DNA of 64,000 nucleotides from Plecoglossus altivelis (GCA_036571765.1 BROE01000007.1:5190642-5254641), one strand, 5' to 3'. Positions 19,931 to 32,268 are shown, counted from the stretch's first letter. A program made the numbers and translations. Notes: generated from the sequence alone by a model not told the origin.

Positions 19931-20624
19931 CAATAAGGGATCAAATTTACGACTCCCTTTGTCGCTCAATAGCCTTTTAACGGTCATTATTACCAGGACC
20001 TGCGGTCCCAGATCGAAAATCAAACCTTCACTCTCACTTGAACCTGAATCCCATCCAGGAGGTCGCTCCCAAATCGTTCCATTTGACCTGGCTCTCCCAT
20101 TCCATTACCCAGCATTCCCAATGGGGACAGTAACATTCCCCCAAGTACCCGACCTCTGACCCCAGCCCCGTCAGGGGATCGGTGTCAAACCAGGGGGGTC
20201 TAACGGCCACTCCTGACCCCCAGCAGCTCCGCTCCTGGGAGTCTGGGGTCTCAGTGGAGAGCCTGCCTATATGAGGAGGTGGGAGCAGAGGATTCAGGTT
20301 GGTACCTGGGGAGATGTTCCCACCCCATGATCTTCATGGAGGGCTTCCTGAAGTGTGGTAATCATCTTTACTTACCCCAAAAGTATATAATAAGCTACAC
20401 TACACTGCACCCATCCTTAATACTCAGTAAAAACCCCTCCACTATGAACACTACAGCATTCATAATAAAAACAAAACCATACTGTACTTCTGTACACTGT
20501 ACTGTGCTGCGCTATGCTATGCTATGTCCTGCCAAGCTATGTGACACTATGATACACTATATAATACACACAGGTCATTCTACTTGACAACAGCTGCAGC
20601 CAGCACAGACAGGAGGACACATTT
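19931..20624. other. Unique stretch with low-complexity end
   Basis: About 20390-20580 is a degenerate mixture of TACACTA, CTGTACTG and GCTATGCTATGCTATG words, weakly repetitive. The rest is unique. No gene recognised. Confidence 0.35.
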
Positions 20625-20940
20625 AGTTTGAACAGATTCATTTACTGTATTTGTGCAAATTGCTTGAGTTGGAACAACTTATTTAACTATGTAGCAAGAG
20701 GGAAGGACATTTCTTGCAGACATACCTCAAGGCATCCTGTGCTCAAATTCGCCTAAAACTATGAAATATTATTATAAAAGACAAAAAAAACACATGAAGT
20801 CTCAATCCCTGATTTACTGAGATATCATCGGAGACCATTTCCTTATGATGGCTCGTGTTGGCTTTTGTTGAAGGAGAATAAATTCAAGGTACAAAAAAAA
20901 AGGAATTTTCCTGAAGAACGAACAAAAGATAACAGAGGGA
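20625..20940. other. AT-rich island, candidate conserved element
   Basis: Repeat-free AT-rich sequence including GCAAATTGCTTGAG, GAAATATTATTATAAAAG and the balanced stretch around 20795-20890 (GATTTACTGAGATATCATCG). Enhancer-like by appearance only. Confidence 0.25.
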
Positions 20941-22048
20941 GATGGGGGTGCTTCACCTTGTTCCCACCGTGCAGCAAAGCCGTCACGTCCAGAGGGACAG
21001 ACTGGGATTGGATGGGACATCAGAGAAGCACTTGAAAGACCAGCCAGTTCTAGCGGGTTCTGAGGGAGGCGGCGGTAGCCTGCTCTCTCTCCTTCTCCCC
21101 TCCCCTCCTGCGTCTCCCCTCCTGTGTCTCTCCTCTCCGACTTGTTTCAAGATCAGTGCTTTTGCACCCTTTCTTCTCCAGGAGGTCTCTAAGAACGCGA
21201 CACGCATGGCAGAGACAAAGAGAGAGTGAGAGAGACACACACACAAAACTGGAAAGGCGCTGTCTGTCTACAACTGCAAGTATAAGACGCTTCAAATAAA
21301 AATGACATGAATGCATTGAATTCATTTGACATTCATTTAACACAGTCAGCAACAGTCCAGTCTAACTCCTTTTACCCCCGTGAAAAGCTTAAAACCTTTT
21401 GACTATCTGGCTCAGCAAGTAACCAAATGTGATGAGGAAGAGGGAGGTAGGTTTGTACAGACACTAATATTCAGACTGTGCCTTCAAGTCACCACAACTC
21501 CGTCTACTCTATCTGGCCTTTATGTTGTTGCTGTGACCTGAATTTCAGATCAGCGCAGATCTAAGGATGCCAGAACCAAGTCCAGAACCAAGCCAATTAG
21601 ACACCAGGCTGGCAGCGTGATCAGCGTCTGGGGCAGCTTCAGAACCTGGCCCACACCTCAGCAGGACACAGGGAGGTTGAGGGAAATGTGAACAAAAACA
21701 CAGTTTGTTGAATGCCCGCAGAGCTACATGTGTAGCTACAGGAATACAGGCCCCTTTTATCGGTGATCTGGCGTTCTTTCCTCATGTTTTTCGTTTTTTG
21801 TGTGTGTGTGAATGAATCTAATTTGCGGTAAATGCTTTCTCGCCATGTGCAAAAGAAAGGCGGCAATGAAAGGACTGTTAGGTTGGACTCTTGAATGATT
21901 GGGAGTCTGACTGAAACCCTGCAAACCCCTGGTGGACCTTCACCGAGAGGACAGAGCGTAGAACGACAGATGGCAAATGTTTGGACTTTTCAGTACCCTG
22001 TCTGTCTACCATCAAACCCCTCGTACCTTGAAAGGTCAGCGGAGAAGA
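20941..22048. other. Unique non-coding stretch
   Basis: A C/T-rich part lies at about 21075-21145. No domain, RNA or transposon was recognised. Several minus-strand frames overlap the purine/pyrimidine-rich parts only. Confidence 0.35.
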
Positions 22049-22165
22049 GAGGCAGAGAGAGCGAGAGAAGGAGAGAGAGAGTGTGCGAAGGAGACAAAGA
22101 ACGGTTTGAACTCCTGAAACTCAGAAAGAGGCAAAGGAAAGAAAAAACCTTTCCTGCCTTCCTCT
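22049..22165. repeat. Purine-rich tract (GAGA/GAAG)
   Basis: Imperfect purine tract with GAGAGAGCGAGAGAAGGAG words, degenerate relative to the clean GA arrays. The Arg/Glu/Lys-rich frame is composition-driven. Confidence 0.6.
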
Positions 22166-22174
22166 CCTAACAGT

Positions 22175-22450
22175 GCTCCTTCATAACCATTAGCCGAGCG
22201 ATGACACAAGCGGATATTCAGATTGATTTGCCATCGCCATGGGAACACTTGACCGGGTAGAAAGTTCCTCTTGCTGAAGATTCATTCACGTCGTTAATGA
22301 AAGCACGCCTGCCCCTACGTTTCACCAACGGAATATCCACCTTTTCATATTTCCGTTTGATTGTAGTAATGGTTTTATTTATGGCCTCGCTTTTCCAATC
22401 AGGCACTGATCTGAACTTCAGCAGCCTCAAACTCATAGGCCACAAGCGAG
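22175..22450. other. Candidate conserved non-coding element
   Basis: Repeat-free block with CATAACCATTAGCC, CGTCGTTAATGAAAG, TTGATTGTAGTAATGG and TTTTATTTATGGCCTCG. The density of TAAT cores and the absence of slippage repeats make it one of the stronger enhancer-like candidates. Confidence 0.3.
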
Positions 22451-24229
22451 CTGGGATTTAATCTAAAGATCTTCCGATCCTACTCTCATTTTTCAAGAGT
22501 AACGGTTCCACCAGAATCAATGAACGCGTTAAGGAAATGCCAAACTGCAAGATAAAGCACAATTTGTCTGGAAACCCTTGGCAAAAGCCCTGGGGAGTGA
22601 ACATACTCAGACAAACTTTAGGAAAGGAAGAGGAAGGATTGTTTTGAGTAACTTTCTTTAGCGAGGAAACGCTTATTCCAAATAGACCAGCGACACGACC
22701 AGATCCACATTACAAATTCTTCTTAGGAAGGTCATCTCTTTGCTGGAGGGAAAATGAACTAACTCATTACTATGTACCATCAGCATTACTGCCACAGCCG
22801 CACAGAAGAGCAGTCTGATTGGTCCGATCAAAGGTGTCATCGGTTGAGACCCTGAGCAAACCTATGGAGTCTGATCAAAGGCCCCAAAGCCTTCCAGCCA
22901 CCCCAGCGATGCGATTACCATGTCAGAGGAAGGCTTGGGATGTCCTCCCCCCACATCCATACAGCCAGCCTGAGTGCTTGATTAAACCTTCTGCAGGCTG
23001 CATGGGTGCAGCCAGGCCCAGGTTGCACAGCCAGGTCATTTAGCCTCACTGAGCTAAATGGAAATGGACACAGTGTGACAGTGACGCACGAGGTTGTGTT
23101 GGCGGATCGTAACTGAGGGTGTGCAGATGGGAGCTGTTTGAGAGGGTGAGTCCTGCTCTAGATGCTCACCTCTGATCTCCCAGCAAGAAAAAAAAAGCGA
23201 TGACCTGACCATTATTTCCCCACGGTGATTCATTTCCTGTTGCCAAACCCTCTTTCTGCACAGGCACCATGTGTACACAAAAAAAAATACACCAGTTGTC
23301 GTGGAAACAGTACCCCCCCCCCTCCCCCCTGATCATGATTGGCCCACTGGGGGATGGGGAAGAGTCCCAAGCGGTTGGGATAGGATCCTGTGCAGGCGTT
23401 GAGAGAGGGGGTAGGGTGTGTGTGTATGTGTGTGTGTGGGGGGGTCATCATTAACCCCTGGGGCAAGAGCAGAGCCAAGATGATGTTTAAAGGTGAACCC
23501 AAGCAAGTCGCACATTGAAGGGAATAGAAGGAAGAGAAGGGGGGCTTGAAGGTAATCATAGACATGTGAGCTCATAGTGAAGGTGGAGGTCTACTAGAAG
23601 CCTCTGTCTGCAGTACGGATGTCTCAACCAGACATCAAGGGCTGGATGCCCAGAGGAGACCTTCCAGCTAGCTGGGGCGTGTCCTCCTCCCAGTGAGTCG
23701 GACTTGCGTGGCTCCAGAACAAAGGAGAACTTGGAGGAGCCCAAAGTGCTGAAGATGCTCCGTCCACTCTCTCAAAGCGAGGCCAGACTCCAAGCAGTGA
23801 GTCAGAGGCGGCAGGCTAGATCCTGCATCTCTGCCGCAATCAGGAGAGGAGGAACCCCAAGGCCGTGTGCTGCTGAGAGACTGCCCCGTCATAAGCCCCC
23901 GGAGTTAGGAGCACCGACCAAACGAATCCCCTCACCCTCATCCCCGACATGTGTTATCCTCCTCTGTCAGAAACTTGGCCGTGGTCAAGATTTACCATCG
24001 CCTCCTTGCTCTCTCTCCCATGCTATTCTCTTCTAATTGCGTCTACGTCCAAGACCTTGACCAGTTCTTTTCATGATTTTGGCAAGACCACGTTCCATGT
24101 ATTGACTGCCAGTAGGCCTATGGGCTAATAATAACAAAAACTGTTTCACCCTTGGTACGTAAAAAAAGAAGAGAAAAGGTTTCACCATGATGGCGGATTA
24201 GGAGGACAGCAAAGGAATGTGACTTTGTT
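22451..24229. other. Unique non-coding stretch
   Basis: A small (GT)n and poly-G segment lies at about 23418-23444, and a C run at about 23312-23327. The 110-codon plus frame 23704-24036 has no recognised domain. Nothing else supportable. Confidence 0.35.
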
Positions 24230-24500
24230 CCACTGAATTACAATCCTTAAATTACCTTAAATTAACTGAAGTCCACTGGGGTGTTCCAAGACTGGTGTCA
24301 ATTTTGCTTTGCATCAAGACAAAGATGCACCAATTAAACAAAAACGAGAGATATGAAACTTAACCATTGTAAACCTTTGTTTCATATTTGGGTCTCATTT
24401 GTATTCATTGATATGCGTAATATGGGCAAAATGTCCCCCCGGAGGCAGTATTCATACCACCCCAAGATAAAAAAAACAGAACCAAATATCTATCTCTCTA
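24230..24500. other. AT-rich island, candidate conserved element
   Basis: Contains a direct near-repeat (TTAAATTACC then TTAAATTAAC) and CATTTGTATTCATTGATATG with GCGTAATATGGGC. Repeat-free otherwise; enhancer-like look. Confidence 0.25.
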
Positions 24501-25560
24501 GGGTATCAGTCAATCATTTGAAGATGACCTAAAAACATGCTTTCCACAAGCATCAAATCTGGGAAAGAAAACCCTTAGTGGGCCAATTCAGTAAGCTGGG
24601 AAACAGCATGACAGGCGCAAGCTGAGGTCACGAACCTGAGTTCCCTGTCCTCACTGATAGCACACAGCTGTGTCCTCTGCTCTCTGTCCTACACGGAGGG
24701 GACGCTCCGCCCATCTTTGGACACAGAGGAGCTTTCGTAAGCAGAGCGCTCAAAACCCAGGGTCAAAGAACGCAGAGAAGATGAAAAGCAATCAGGAGGA
24801 GAGCCAGGGACGGTTCGGAGCGCGGCCCGTTCTCGCAAAATGTCATTACGTCAAACAGACTGCAGGTCCGCCACGGCCTTGCGGAACTGGTGCCTTTATG
24901 ATCCTCTTCATTCCGTGTTGTTCCTCGGAATGTCATTTCAGCTCTGAGAGGGAGGGGGGGGGGGGGAGGAGGGGGTTGCATAGCTACAAAGTAGCTAGGT
25001 TGATCTATGTGCGTAGCTTGTCTCTGTGGTGGACCCCATCTCACCTTAGCTGATATAGTATGGTGAGGTTCACCTCCAGTACTGTGGTTTAGCATTGTTA
25101 ATCACTGATACAACATATAACTGCATTGTAGTGGTGGAATTTACCAGATTAACAGACTTGCAGAACAACACTTCTGTCAGCAGACTATCCCTCTCTTCAA
25201 TCCTTCTCCATTTGTCTAACATCACAGGTTTAGCTTTGTTCAGTCGCTTCCTACCTGGACCTGTTGCCTTTGAATAGGAAAGTGATCGATGCTCAATAGC
25301 TGTCAAATTCAAATATTCAAATACTACTATTTCCACCGGCCCTGACAACACAAGGAAACAGAGACATCCGTTTGGCAACAATGAGTCGCAGACGAGAACC
25401 TCACGCTTGGTTGCCTCCCATTAGGTAACGCAGCCCAGCCAAGAGGAGGGGCGGGAGAAAGCTGCCTCTAAGGCCTGCCTCTCTGCTATTTGGCTGATTA
25501 GCAGAGCAATCCCGGGTTTTACAGGAAGTTTTGTTTGATCTGACAGCTTAAATACATAAT
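24501..25560. other. Unique non-coding stretch
   Basis: A G-rich run lies at 24950-24970. The 127-codon plus frame (24670-25053) and the overlapping 110-codon minus frame are unrecognised. No further features. Confidence 0.35.
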
Positions 25561-25679
25561 GCCAGCAGGGAGGGAGGGAGGGAGGGAAGGAGGGGAGGAG
25601 GGAGAGAGGGAGAGAGGGAGGGATGGAAAATAATAAGAAGGAAAAGAGTCCAAGTGATGAGGGAGGCATCATTTTCTGA

Positions 25680-25735
<56 letters not shown>
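25561..25735. repeat. (GGGA)n tract and (CT)n microsatellite
   Basis: A GGGA/GGAG tract at about 25567-25625 is separated by about 50 bases of unique sequence from a clean (CT)n array at 25681-25732. One is purine-rich and the other pyrimidine-rich on the same strand, so the two can pair imperfectly as a hairpin. Confidence 0.93.
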
Positions 25736-25969
25736 ATCTTTATCTCTTTCTTCCCTCGCATCATTTATCAATATGCAATCTGTTTTTTTTTCCTCATTTG
25801 ACCATATCTTAGAGACAATGTCCCATTCTCAGAACGCCACTGTATCTCTGGTGGTCTGGCACTGATGGTCAGAATGAGTCAGTCCTTCCTCACCCCCTCC
25901 CCTCCCCACCCTCCCCCTGCCCCACCCCAACCCTCCCCCTGCCCCTGCTCCCAAATAGTTTCCACCATC
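25736..25969. other. Unique spacer with C-rich run
   Basis: C-rich CCCTCCCC and CCCCTGCCCC words at about 25892-25950. Nothing else recognised. Confidence 0.4.
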
Positions 25970-26115
25970 ACATCGGCAAAAGAGCTTCCATTTAAGAGCG
26001 TGCAATTAAAGCTAGGCATTTTTAATAAACAACAAGCCTCTAATATGGACCCCCCTCAGCATTTATGATGCATACATAACTTGAGAAACACCATTAATTA
26101 AACATGCGCGCGGAG
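25970..26115. other. Candidate conserved non-coding element
   Basis: Contains GCAATTAAAGCTAGG, TTTTTAATAAACAAC, AGCATTTATGATGC and CCATTAATTAAACATG, a tight cluster of homeodomain-type cores bordered by CpG-containing GCGCGCGGAGG. By eye one of the strongest enhancer-like segments in the window. Confidence 0.32.
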
Positions 26116-27544
26116 GCTGACTTCACAACCGCGCAGCACCACTGCAGGCTAATGGCTGGATGGAAATGTCTGCGTGCAGGGGAGAACGAGGCAACCTGGG
26201 CCTGCAGGCCCAGACCGCACACTTTCCTCATGTGTTTGCTGAAGGCAGTGAAGGGCGTCGCAGGGACGTTCGTGAGCATTCTGCACCAGGCAGCGCCTGT
26301 CGCTCGGTTGGACACCGTCTCCCAGCCAAGACAGCGAGCACGGAGGTTGACTTGATGCATTGGACCGTCATGTTGCAGAAGGTCCATGCCAAGACTGAGA
26401 TGGGTTTGTTTTGGTTACGGTCACTGAAGCTGTCTTCTCCAGCTCTGTGGGACTACACACATACTGTACACTACACACACACACACACGTGCAGTCGCAC
26501 ACGCTCAAACAGATCTGCAACACATATGGCTTGCAGAATCTTCTAATTGTTCAGAGACAACATGTTTAAGTGTCCCACATCTGAGAGCTGGTTGACATGG
26601 TTAGAGGCAAGAGCCCGCTCATCCCTAAATAGCCTTCAACATGGCGGTGCTTCGATGAGAATGAATCCCAGCCCTGCTACCACTAATGATCATGTGATGA
26701 CTCATTTGGGCCAAACTGCCTTGTTGTGGCTGAGATTGTAGATTGCAGATATTTCCTCTTAATGCCTCTGGACAAAACAACCAGGCTACAAGCTGTATAA
26801 ACGTCCAGTGGCCAATCCCACCAGAGATAGCTCATCGCCACATGTTAGACTCCATCAACAGCTAGTCGGCGCTCCGTAGACTCCTCGAATGTCGTGCTTT
26901 TGAATGAGAGTTTCGTAGTGCCGCAAGCTTAACTGACATTCATTGTTTTTCAATCCGTTGGTGTGTCACGATGTGTCCCTCCTATCCGCTATGTAACTGC
27001 AAAAAAAAACAAAAAAACAAGTCTGGAATATCATTCCCTGAGTGGCTTCTGTAGGTGCAGATACCTTTGTTCCTGGGTTCCTTCTGAGGCAGTGTACTGG
27101 GATATTAAGATTTAGAATCAGAGGCCTGCGCAAGGCTCAGCCAATCCAACAGGCCTCTGCTCCAGTCCAGGCAGACGGCTGTTAGACGACTCTGCCAACA
27201 GAAGAGAGAACCTCCGGACCTGTTAAGTGGTCAGGCGATGCTGGGGCGGCCTTCTGAAATGGAAACTGCGAGCAAGGTAAACATTTACACAGACCCTGAT
27301 GAGACCTCCACGCATCCGCCGCACCTCCTGCCCCATCCATCCCCATCACGCGCTCCCCCCTCGCCACGGCGCTGCTCGACGACGCTCGCCCGGCAACACG
27401 TCCAACATCCGTTATGGTGGAAAGGGTACGAGGCAGTTAAATAGCGATGGGTCTTTTTTCTTCTTCTTCTTCCCGCCATGGTGCATGCAGCGAAAGTTGA
27501 CCTCAGGGCAAAAAAGGAAGGGTGAGGGAAAAAAGAGGAGTCTT
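26116..27544. other. Unique non-coding stretch
   Basis: A short (CA)n lies at about 26472-26489. Long frames here (128 codons plus at 26160, 143 codons minus at 27285) are unrecognised. An AAATGGAAACTGCGAGCAAG followed by GTAAAC at about 27258-27282 resembles a donor, but no matching acceptor frame is convincing. Confidence 0.35.
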
Positions 27545-27840
27545 CCACCAGCAGGCTTTTTAGTGGGTTAAGGTTAATTTGTGGTAATTGTTTAATTGCA
27601 GAGAGGGGAAGGGCTCGAGGCCATTTGGCAGCCAATGACAGGCAGACGATGTAATGGCGGGAGGGAGGCAGAGGGTTCAGAGCAAGGGGTGAGTCACGGA
27701 AATTCGAAACAGACACCTTTAGAGAGACTGAGAGGAATTTGCAGTAACATGTTTTATTTGTCTGTTTGAATAAGGTTTATGAAATATTAATTGCTGTAGA
27801 CTTCATAATCTGGGTCAGATGTGTTAGTTTATGCTAGGTT
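27545..27840. other. Candidate conserved non-coding elements (two adjacent)
   Basis: 27555-27670 contains GTGGTAATTGTTTAATTGC and GCCAATGACAGGC. 27735-27838 contains GTTTTATTTGTCTG and GAAATATTAATTGCTG. Both are repeat-free and AT-rich. They immediately precede a long GA array. Confidence 0.28.
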
Positions 27841-27870
27841 GTTCTACATTGACTGCACGCTGGAAACGAG

Positions 27871-27873
27871 TGT

Positions 27874-27958
<85 letters not shown>
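27871..27958. repeat. (GA)n microsatellite
   Basis: Long nearly pure GA array with single AA and GC interruptions. Confidence 0.95.
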
Positions 27959-28110
27959 CATGGAGAGTAAGACACAAGAATGTGAGAAAGAAACAGAAAG
28001 AAACACAGAGACAGATATGGAGAGCTATGGATAGTGGGAAGGACAAAAAAGAGGGTGGGAGGGAGGGAGGAAAGGAGGGAGGAAAGGAGGTAAGGAGGAA
28101 AGGAGGGAGG
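27959..28110. repeat. Purine-rich tract with (GGGA)n
   Basis: Continuation of the purine bias: GAAAGAAAC words, then GGGAGGGAGG and GGAAAGGAGG repeats at about 28055-28110. Homopurine and triplex-capable together with the preceding GA array. Confidence 0.75.
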
Positions 28111-28469
28111 GACAGACCTTGTGTCTGTAGATTATTCTTGCAGAACGAGAATGGGGGAGGAGAAAGAAATCTCCCTCAATCCCTCCCACTGCCAACTTGA
28201 AAGATTGTTTATGTTCCCATTAAAGTGATTTAATTGTCATTTACATCATGATGGAAGACATGGCCCCTTGATCCCGAGGTCGTGTCTTATTTGTTGCTTT
28301 TTAACATGCAATTTGAACAGCCCCTTCATGTGGATTCCATGCAGTGTGTTCTGGTCCTTCAAATATAGACAGAGACCAAACCACAGCCAGAGATGTAAGA
28401 ACCGCCAGGGCGAGCAGTCATAAAGAAGCACATCTCTCATTCCTAAACACAGTCGCTCACTGTTCCACC
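28111..28469. other. Unique spacer
   Basis: AT-balanced unique sequence with TTTAATTGTCATTTAC near 28228. No supported feature. Confidence 0.3.
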
Positions 28470-28660
28470 GCACTCCAAATATTTCATCCCCTCAAAGACT
28501 GTGGCTTCCACCAGTCCCCCACATTATATCAGACGACAAGAAGATCCAACAGTCGGGTCCGGAAAGTTGATGACAGAAATGGGAATTCTTTTTATGCACA
28601 CAGAACCCGTTTTAATTGCAAAAACAGATTGAAGACGGATTCGAATTCGGAATGGAGCTG
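28470..28660. other. Candidate conserved non-coding element
   Basis: Repeat-free, with CCAAATATTTCATCC, CCACATTATATCAG and GTTTTAATTGCAAAAAC. Enhancer-like look, unaligned. Confidence 0.22.
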
Positions 28661-28852
28661 AAACGTCTTTGCTTTGTCTTTCTCAGTCGGAGGATTCCGA
28701 CGGCTTTCCAATCCTGCCTAATGCAGTGTGTGGGGAACCCCACTGAGACACAACAGAGACAACGTTCTCGCTGGCTCGTTGAGGGAGACGTTCCATCAGA
28801 TCATGATACTCCCGATGCCTGAGAACAGGCCCCTGCTGAAAGTGTACATCAG
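28661..28852. other. Unique spacer
   Basis: Nothing recognised. Confidence 0.3.
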
Positions 28853-28878
28853 CAGAGAGTGAGAGTGAGATAGAGTGA

Positions 28879-28923
<45 letters not shown>

Positions 28924-29072
28924 GGAGAGAGAGAGAGCCTGTGTGAGAGAGAGAGAGAGAGAGACAGAGCGAGCGAGAGAGAGAGAGACAGAGAGAGAAA
29001 GAGATAGAGACAGAGAGTGAGAGACAGAGAGACAGAGACAGAGAATGAGAGAGAGACAGTGAGAGAGAGAGG
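28853..29072. repeat. Long degenerate (GA)n tract
   Basis: About 220 bases of GA with GT, CA and GC interruptions (GAGTGAGAG, GACAGAGAG). The interruptions suggest an older array than the clean GA loci. Ser-Leu frames of over 200 codons on minus are artefacts. Confidence 0.9.
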
Positions 29073-30128
29073 CCGGCTGGGCGGGGTCTTTGTTCCGCCA
29101 CAATGGCCGCCCTGCGCATTACTCAACAGTCGATGACTGAGCGGCGGATTAGAAACGGGAGGCTTTTGTTGGCAGGACCTGTGCTGGAGGGCGAGTGAAT
29201 GGAAACACATTGAAAGGGAGGACGGAGATGGAAGGGCAGAAGGGGGAGGGTGGGGTGAGTGTTCCAGCACTGTAGCATACTGTGTCCTGCCCCTCTGTCT
29301 TTGGACTTGCTGGTCCGGAGGTGAGGACTCTTCCTGGACGTTGGCTGCTGAGGGAGGCGCGGCCAAATGAGTTGGCGAGGGAGGCCAATTTGACATCCCA
29401 TTTGTAATAAGGATTTCTCACAGGGAGCAAGCACCTGTGAGCCAATAAAGAACTGTCTAGGACAGAGAGGTGCTTACTTAAGACTTAACTACAGATGTTT
29501 AGTACCGCTGGCCGAGGATCTTTGGTCCTTCGCAGCCTACTGCTTGGTGGTTAAAGGAATGACAGGGTATGTTACAGAGTGACTCATATACTACTGAGAA
29601 TCTATAAGCAGGTACAAATATGGTTTCCATTGAAACCTTTCCTTTCACGGAATAGCATAGAAAAATAGAGTGTATGTGGTCTTTCCTTGAAAGGGTGTAC
29701 CGTGACAATTGTCATAAACTGCAAGATCCAGAATTCCACTGGCTGTCTCGAGTTAGTTGCTTTTTGTCATTCGCAGAGAGCTGTGTGACGTTCACTGACG
29801 ACCTTTAACTTTGGTACTACAGGAACAGAGCTTAACCCAAAAGTTGTATCATCAACAACACAACTCGTCCTGGGTGGGTGGAGTCATGATGGGAATGAGG
29901 AGTTCCAGTGGGCATTGTCATTCCTGAAACTTTCAGGTGGACTCTTCAGGAAACCAGGCCTAATCATTCTGTTGTGATTGTTTACAGGAACGCAGGCCGG
30001 AAGGAAGGGCTATTTGGGGGTCTCTTCATGTGCATGAGTTCACCTCCAGCCAGACTTCCAGGCCCTGGGGGAGAACAGATGTGCAGGCTGGGCTTCCAGA
30101 TGTGCTGCTCCTGGTTTGGTGATGAGCC
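29073..30128. other. Unique non-coding stretch
   Basis: CpG-containing GGCCGGCTGGGCGGG and CAATGGCCGCCC at 29070-29112, then ordinary unique sequence. No gene recognised. Confidence 0.35.
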
Positions 30129-30196
30129 TGTGTATCAGACCCGTGTATCAGACCCGTGTATCAGACCCGTGTATCAGACCCGTGTATCAGAGCCGT
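30129..30196. repeat. Minisatellite, 13-bp unit
   Basis: Five copies of GTATCAGACCCGT in tandem, the last with one change (GAGCCGT). Perfect copies imply recent expansion. Confidence 0.95.
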
Positions 30197-30249
30197 GCTG
30201 GCAGCAGGCAGGAGAGGCTGCACCCCCCCCTCCTCTCTCCTAGAGCCAC

Positions 30250-30263
30250 TGTCTGTCTGCTTG

Positions 30264-30318
<55 letters not shown>

Positions 30319-30319
30319 A

Positions 30320-30410
<91 letters not shown>

Positions 30411-30412
30411 GC
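30250..30412. repeat. (CTGC)n-(CTGT)n tetranucleotide array
   Basis: A long CTGC array with one CTAC interruption near 30320 switches near 30350 to a pure CTGT array up to about 30412. The two halves differ by a single base per unit, so one probably arose from the other by a point change followed by expansion. Cys-Leu-Pro-Ala frames are artefacts. Confidence 0.95.
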
Positions 30413-30474
30413 CTTATTGAGGTTTCCCTCCCTACCTCCCTCGGTCCCTGTCTCCTAGACAGCACGTAAGAAGC

Positions 30475-30612
30475 TGACAGAGATATTTACTTGTGATTAA
30501 AGTATTAGCTGTGAGCAATTAAAGCCTTGCCTTGTGCTCTGATCTGCTTTGATGAGCGATCGCTGATCACAGCTCCGCTCACTTGGGAGTGAAGTGTGCG
30601 TTACTATTTAAA
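30475..30612. other. Candidate conserved non-coding element
   Basis: Contains GTGATTAAAGTATTAGC, GAGCAATTAAAGCC and GATGAGCGATCGCTGATCAC (with a GCGATCGC palindrome) and ends in CTATTTAAACGCGCCCC. Repeat-free between two simple-repeat zones. Confidence 0.28.
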
Positions 30613-30668
30613 CGCGCCCCTACTCCTCCCTCCTCCTCCCTCCTCCTCCCTCCTGCTCCCTCCTGCTA
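30613..30668. repeat. Imperfect 12-bp CTCCTCCCTCCT repeat
   Basis: Pyrimidine-rich tandem of about four copies of a 12-base unit, the last two with CTGC in place of CTCC. Confidence 0.8.
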
Positions 30669-31930
30669 GCGCGATGGGACAGAGCCTCTGCACACCACCA
30701 TGTACGCTCCAACCCCACCCACCCCCACCCGGCTCGGCTCCCCCACTGAACACCCACGTTACTAACAGCCCTGAAAGGGAGGGGCGGGGGAATAGTTGGA
30801 CGGATGGCACGCAGCAAAGCGACCGTCCTGGCCAAAGCAGCATGGTGGAAACTGGTTGCAGGATAGAGAGACCAGTGAGCAATTTGTCTCCCCTCCCGTG
30901 AGTTAAAGGCCAGAGCCAGCCACTGTCTCGAGAAGGGAAGCAGACCATCGTGGCTTGCTCGAAGCTATTTGGACACGCTAACTGACTTGGGAAGACAAAA
31001 CCATCCAGCGCCAAAACCAAAATGTCTTCTGGGGTATGGAGCGCGGCTGGGAAATCATGGCTGTTCCATCAACGCACTGTTTCAAAGCTTCACAGAGTGA
31101 CACATGGCGCCCTGGAGACTCGTAGGAATATCTCAAACGAGACAGACTTCTCTTATAAGTACACCACGTTGCCGTCCCATTAGAATCATCACCTTTCAAG
31201 CCCAGACTGGGTGTTCATAAACGAGCTCATGAACTGTGAAGCTATGAGCTCTGAATGCAACATTAGCCAGCCCTCATCTCCCCCTCGCTGCCACCAGCTG
31301 TATCCAGATTTTAAGGTCAATCTGATTGAGCCGATCATATCTTAAAAGGCCTTTCGAGTTCCCCTCGAAGAAGCAAAGTCATGTTCTCAGGTGTTTTTTT
31401 GGGGTTTTTTTCCCCCGGCCCTTTCTTTTCCCTAACTCTTATAGCACTCTGAGCTGTTCTTTTGATTAAAAATGTATACGAGCATGGACGGCCTGCAGGC
31501 CGATGGTGTGTTGGTGTCTGTTCTTGTCTTCAAGGAGGGCTGCAAGGTGTTTTGCATGGGGGGGCTGGTATTTCTACCACACTGTTTTCTTTCGTGCCAA
31601 GGAGGATTCGGCAAAGTGGAGGTGTGTGTCACTAGAATGTGGCCGTGGGCACACTGGTATTAGATGAATCATGGGCTGTGCTCTACTGACGCACACAAAC
31701 ACATGTACACACGCGCTTTCTGGTATTAATGCTTTCTCGCGCGCGCACACACATGAAATGAGAGAGCTTGTCAAGTGGAACGCACATCGCAGAACCATGA
31801 TGTCACCGACAGGCAACACCATGACAGAGGAGACGCAAAGCATCCTGGGAGACGGAAGAGAGAGAGAGTACCCATGGGAAAGTGTGCTTGGCCAGTGATG
31901 TCAGCAGGCACACACCGCAAGATCAAAGAC
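30669..31930. other. Unique non-coding stretch
   Basis: A patch at about 31300-31380 (CAATCTGATTGAGCCG, CGATCATATCTTAAAAGG) looks conserved-element-like. CGCGCGCACACACA at 31738-31752 is a short Z-prone run. No gene is recognised; the 138-codon minus frame has Gly- and Arg-rich composition only. Confidence 0.35.
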
Positions 31931-32036
31931 GGTGAGAGACAGAGAGAGAGAGAGGGAGAGTGAGAGAGAAAGAGAGACGGAGAGAGAGACAACGACAGAG
32001 AGAGGTGGCGAGAGAGAGCGGGAGAGGATGAGCAGA
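31931..32036. repeat. Degenerate (GA)n tract
   Basis: GA-rich purine tract with GGGAGAG and GACGGAG interruptions. Confidence 0.85.
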
Positions 32037-32268
32037 GACAGTGTCTCCGTGTGATCACTTTCTCTGCGTGTGGATAAGAGGTATGGCTAACATCTCTCCT
32101 CAAGCCTCAGACAATGCCAGATGATGTCAGCCAACGACAGGCAGTCTGGTTTGCTCTCTTCCTTTCACATCCTCTACCCTCATGACCACTTAAGTCAACC
32201 AGTCTGCTGGATCAGAGATGCTTGTTCAAATGGATTAATCACCAGAGGGGACTTTGAAGATGCATACA
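32037..32268. other. Unique spacer
   Basis: Nothing recognised; ordinary composition. Confidence 0.3.
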
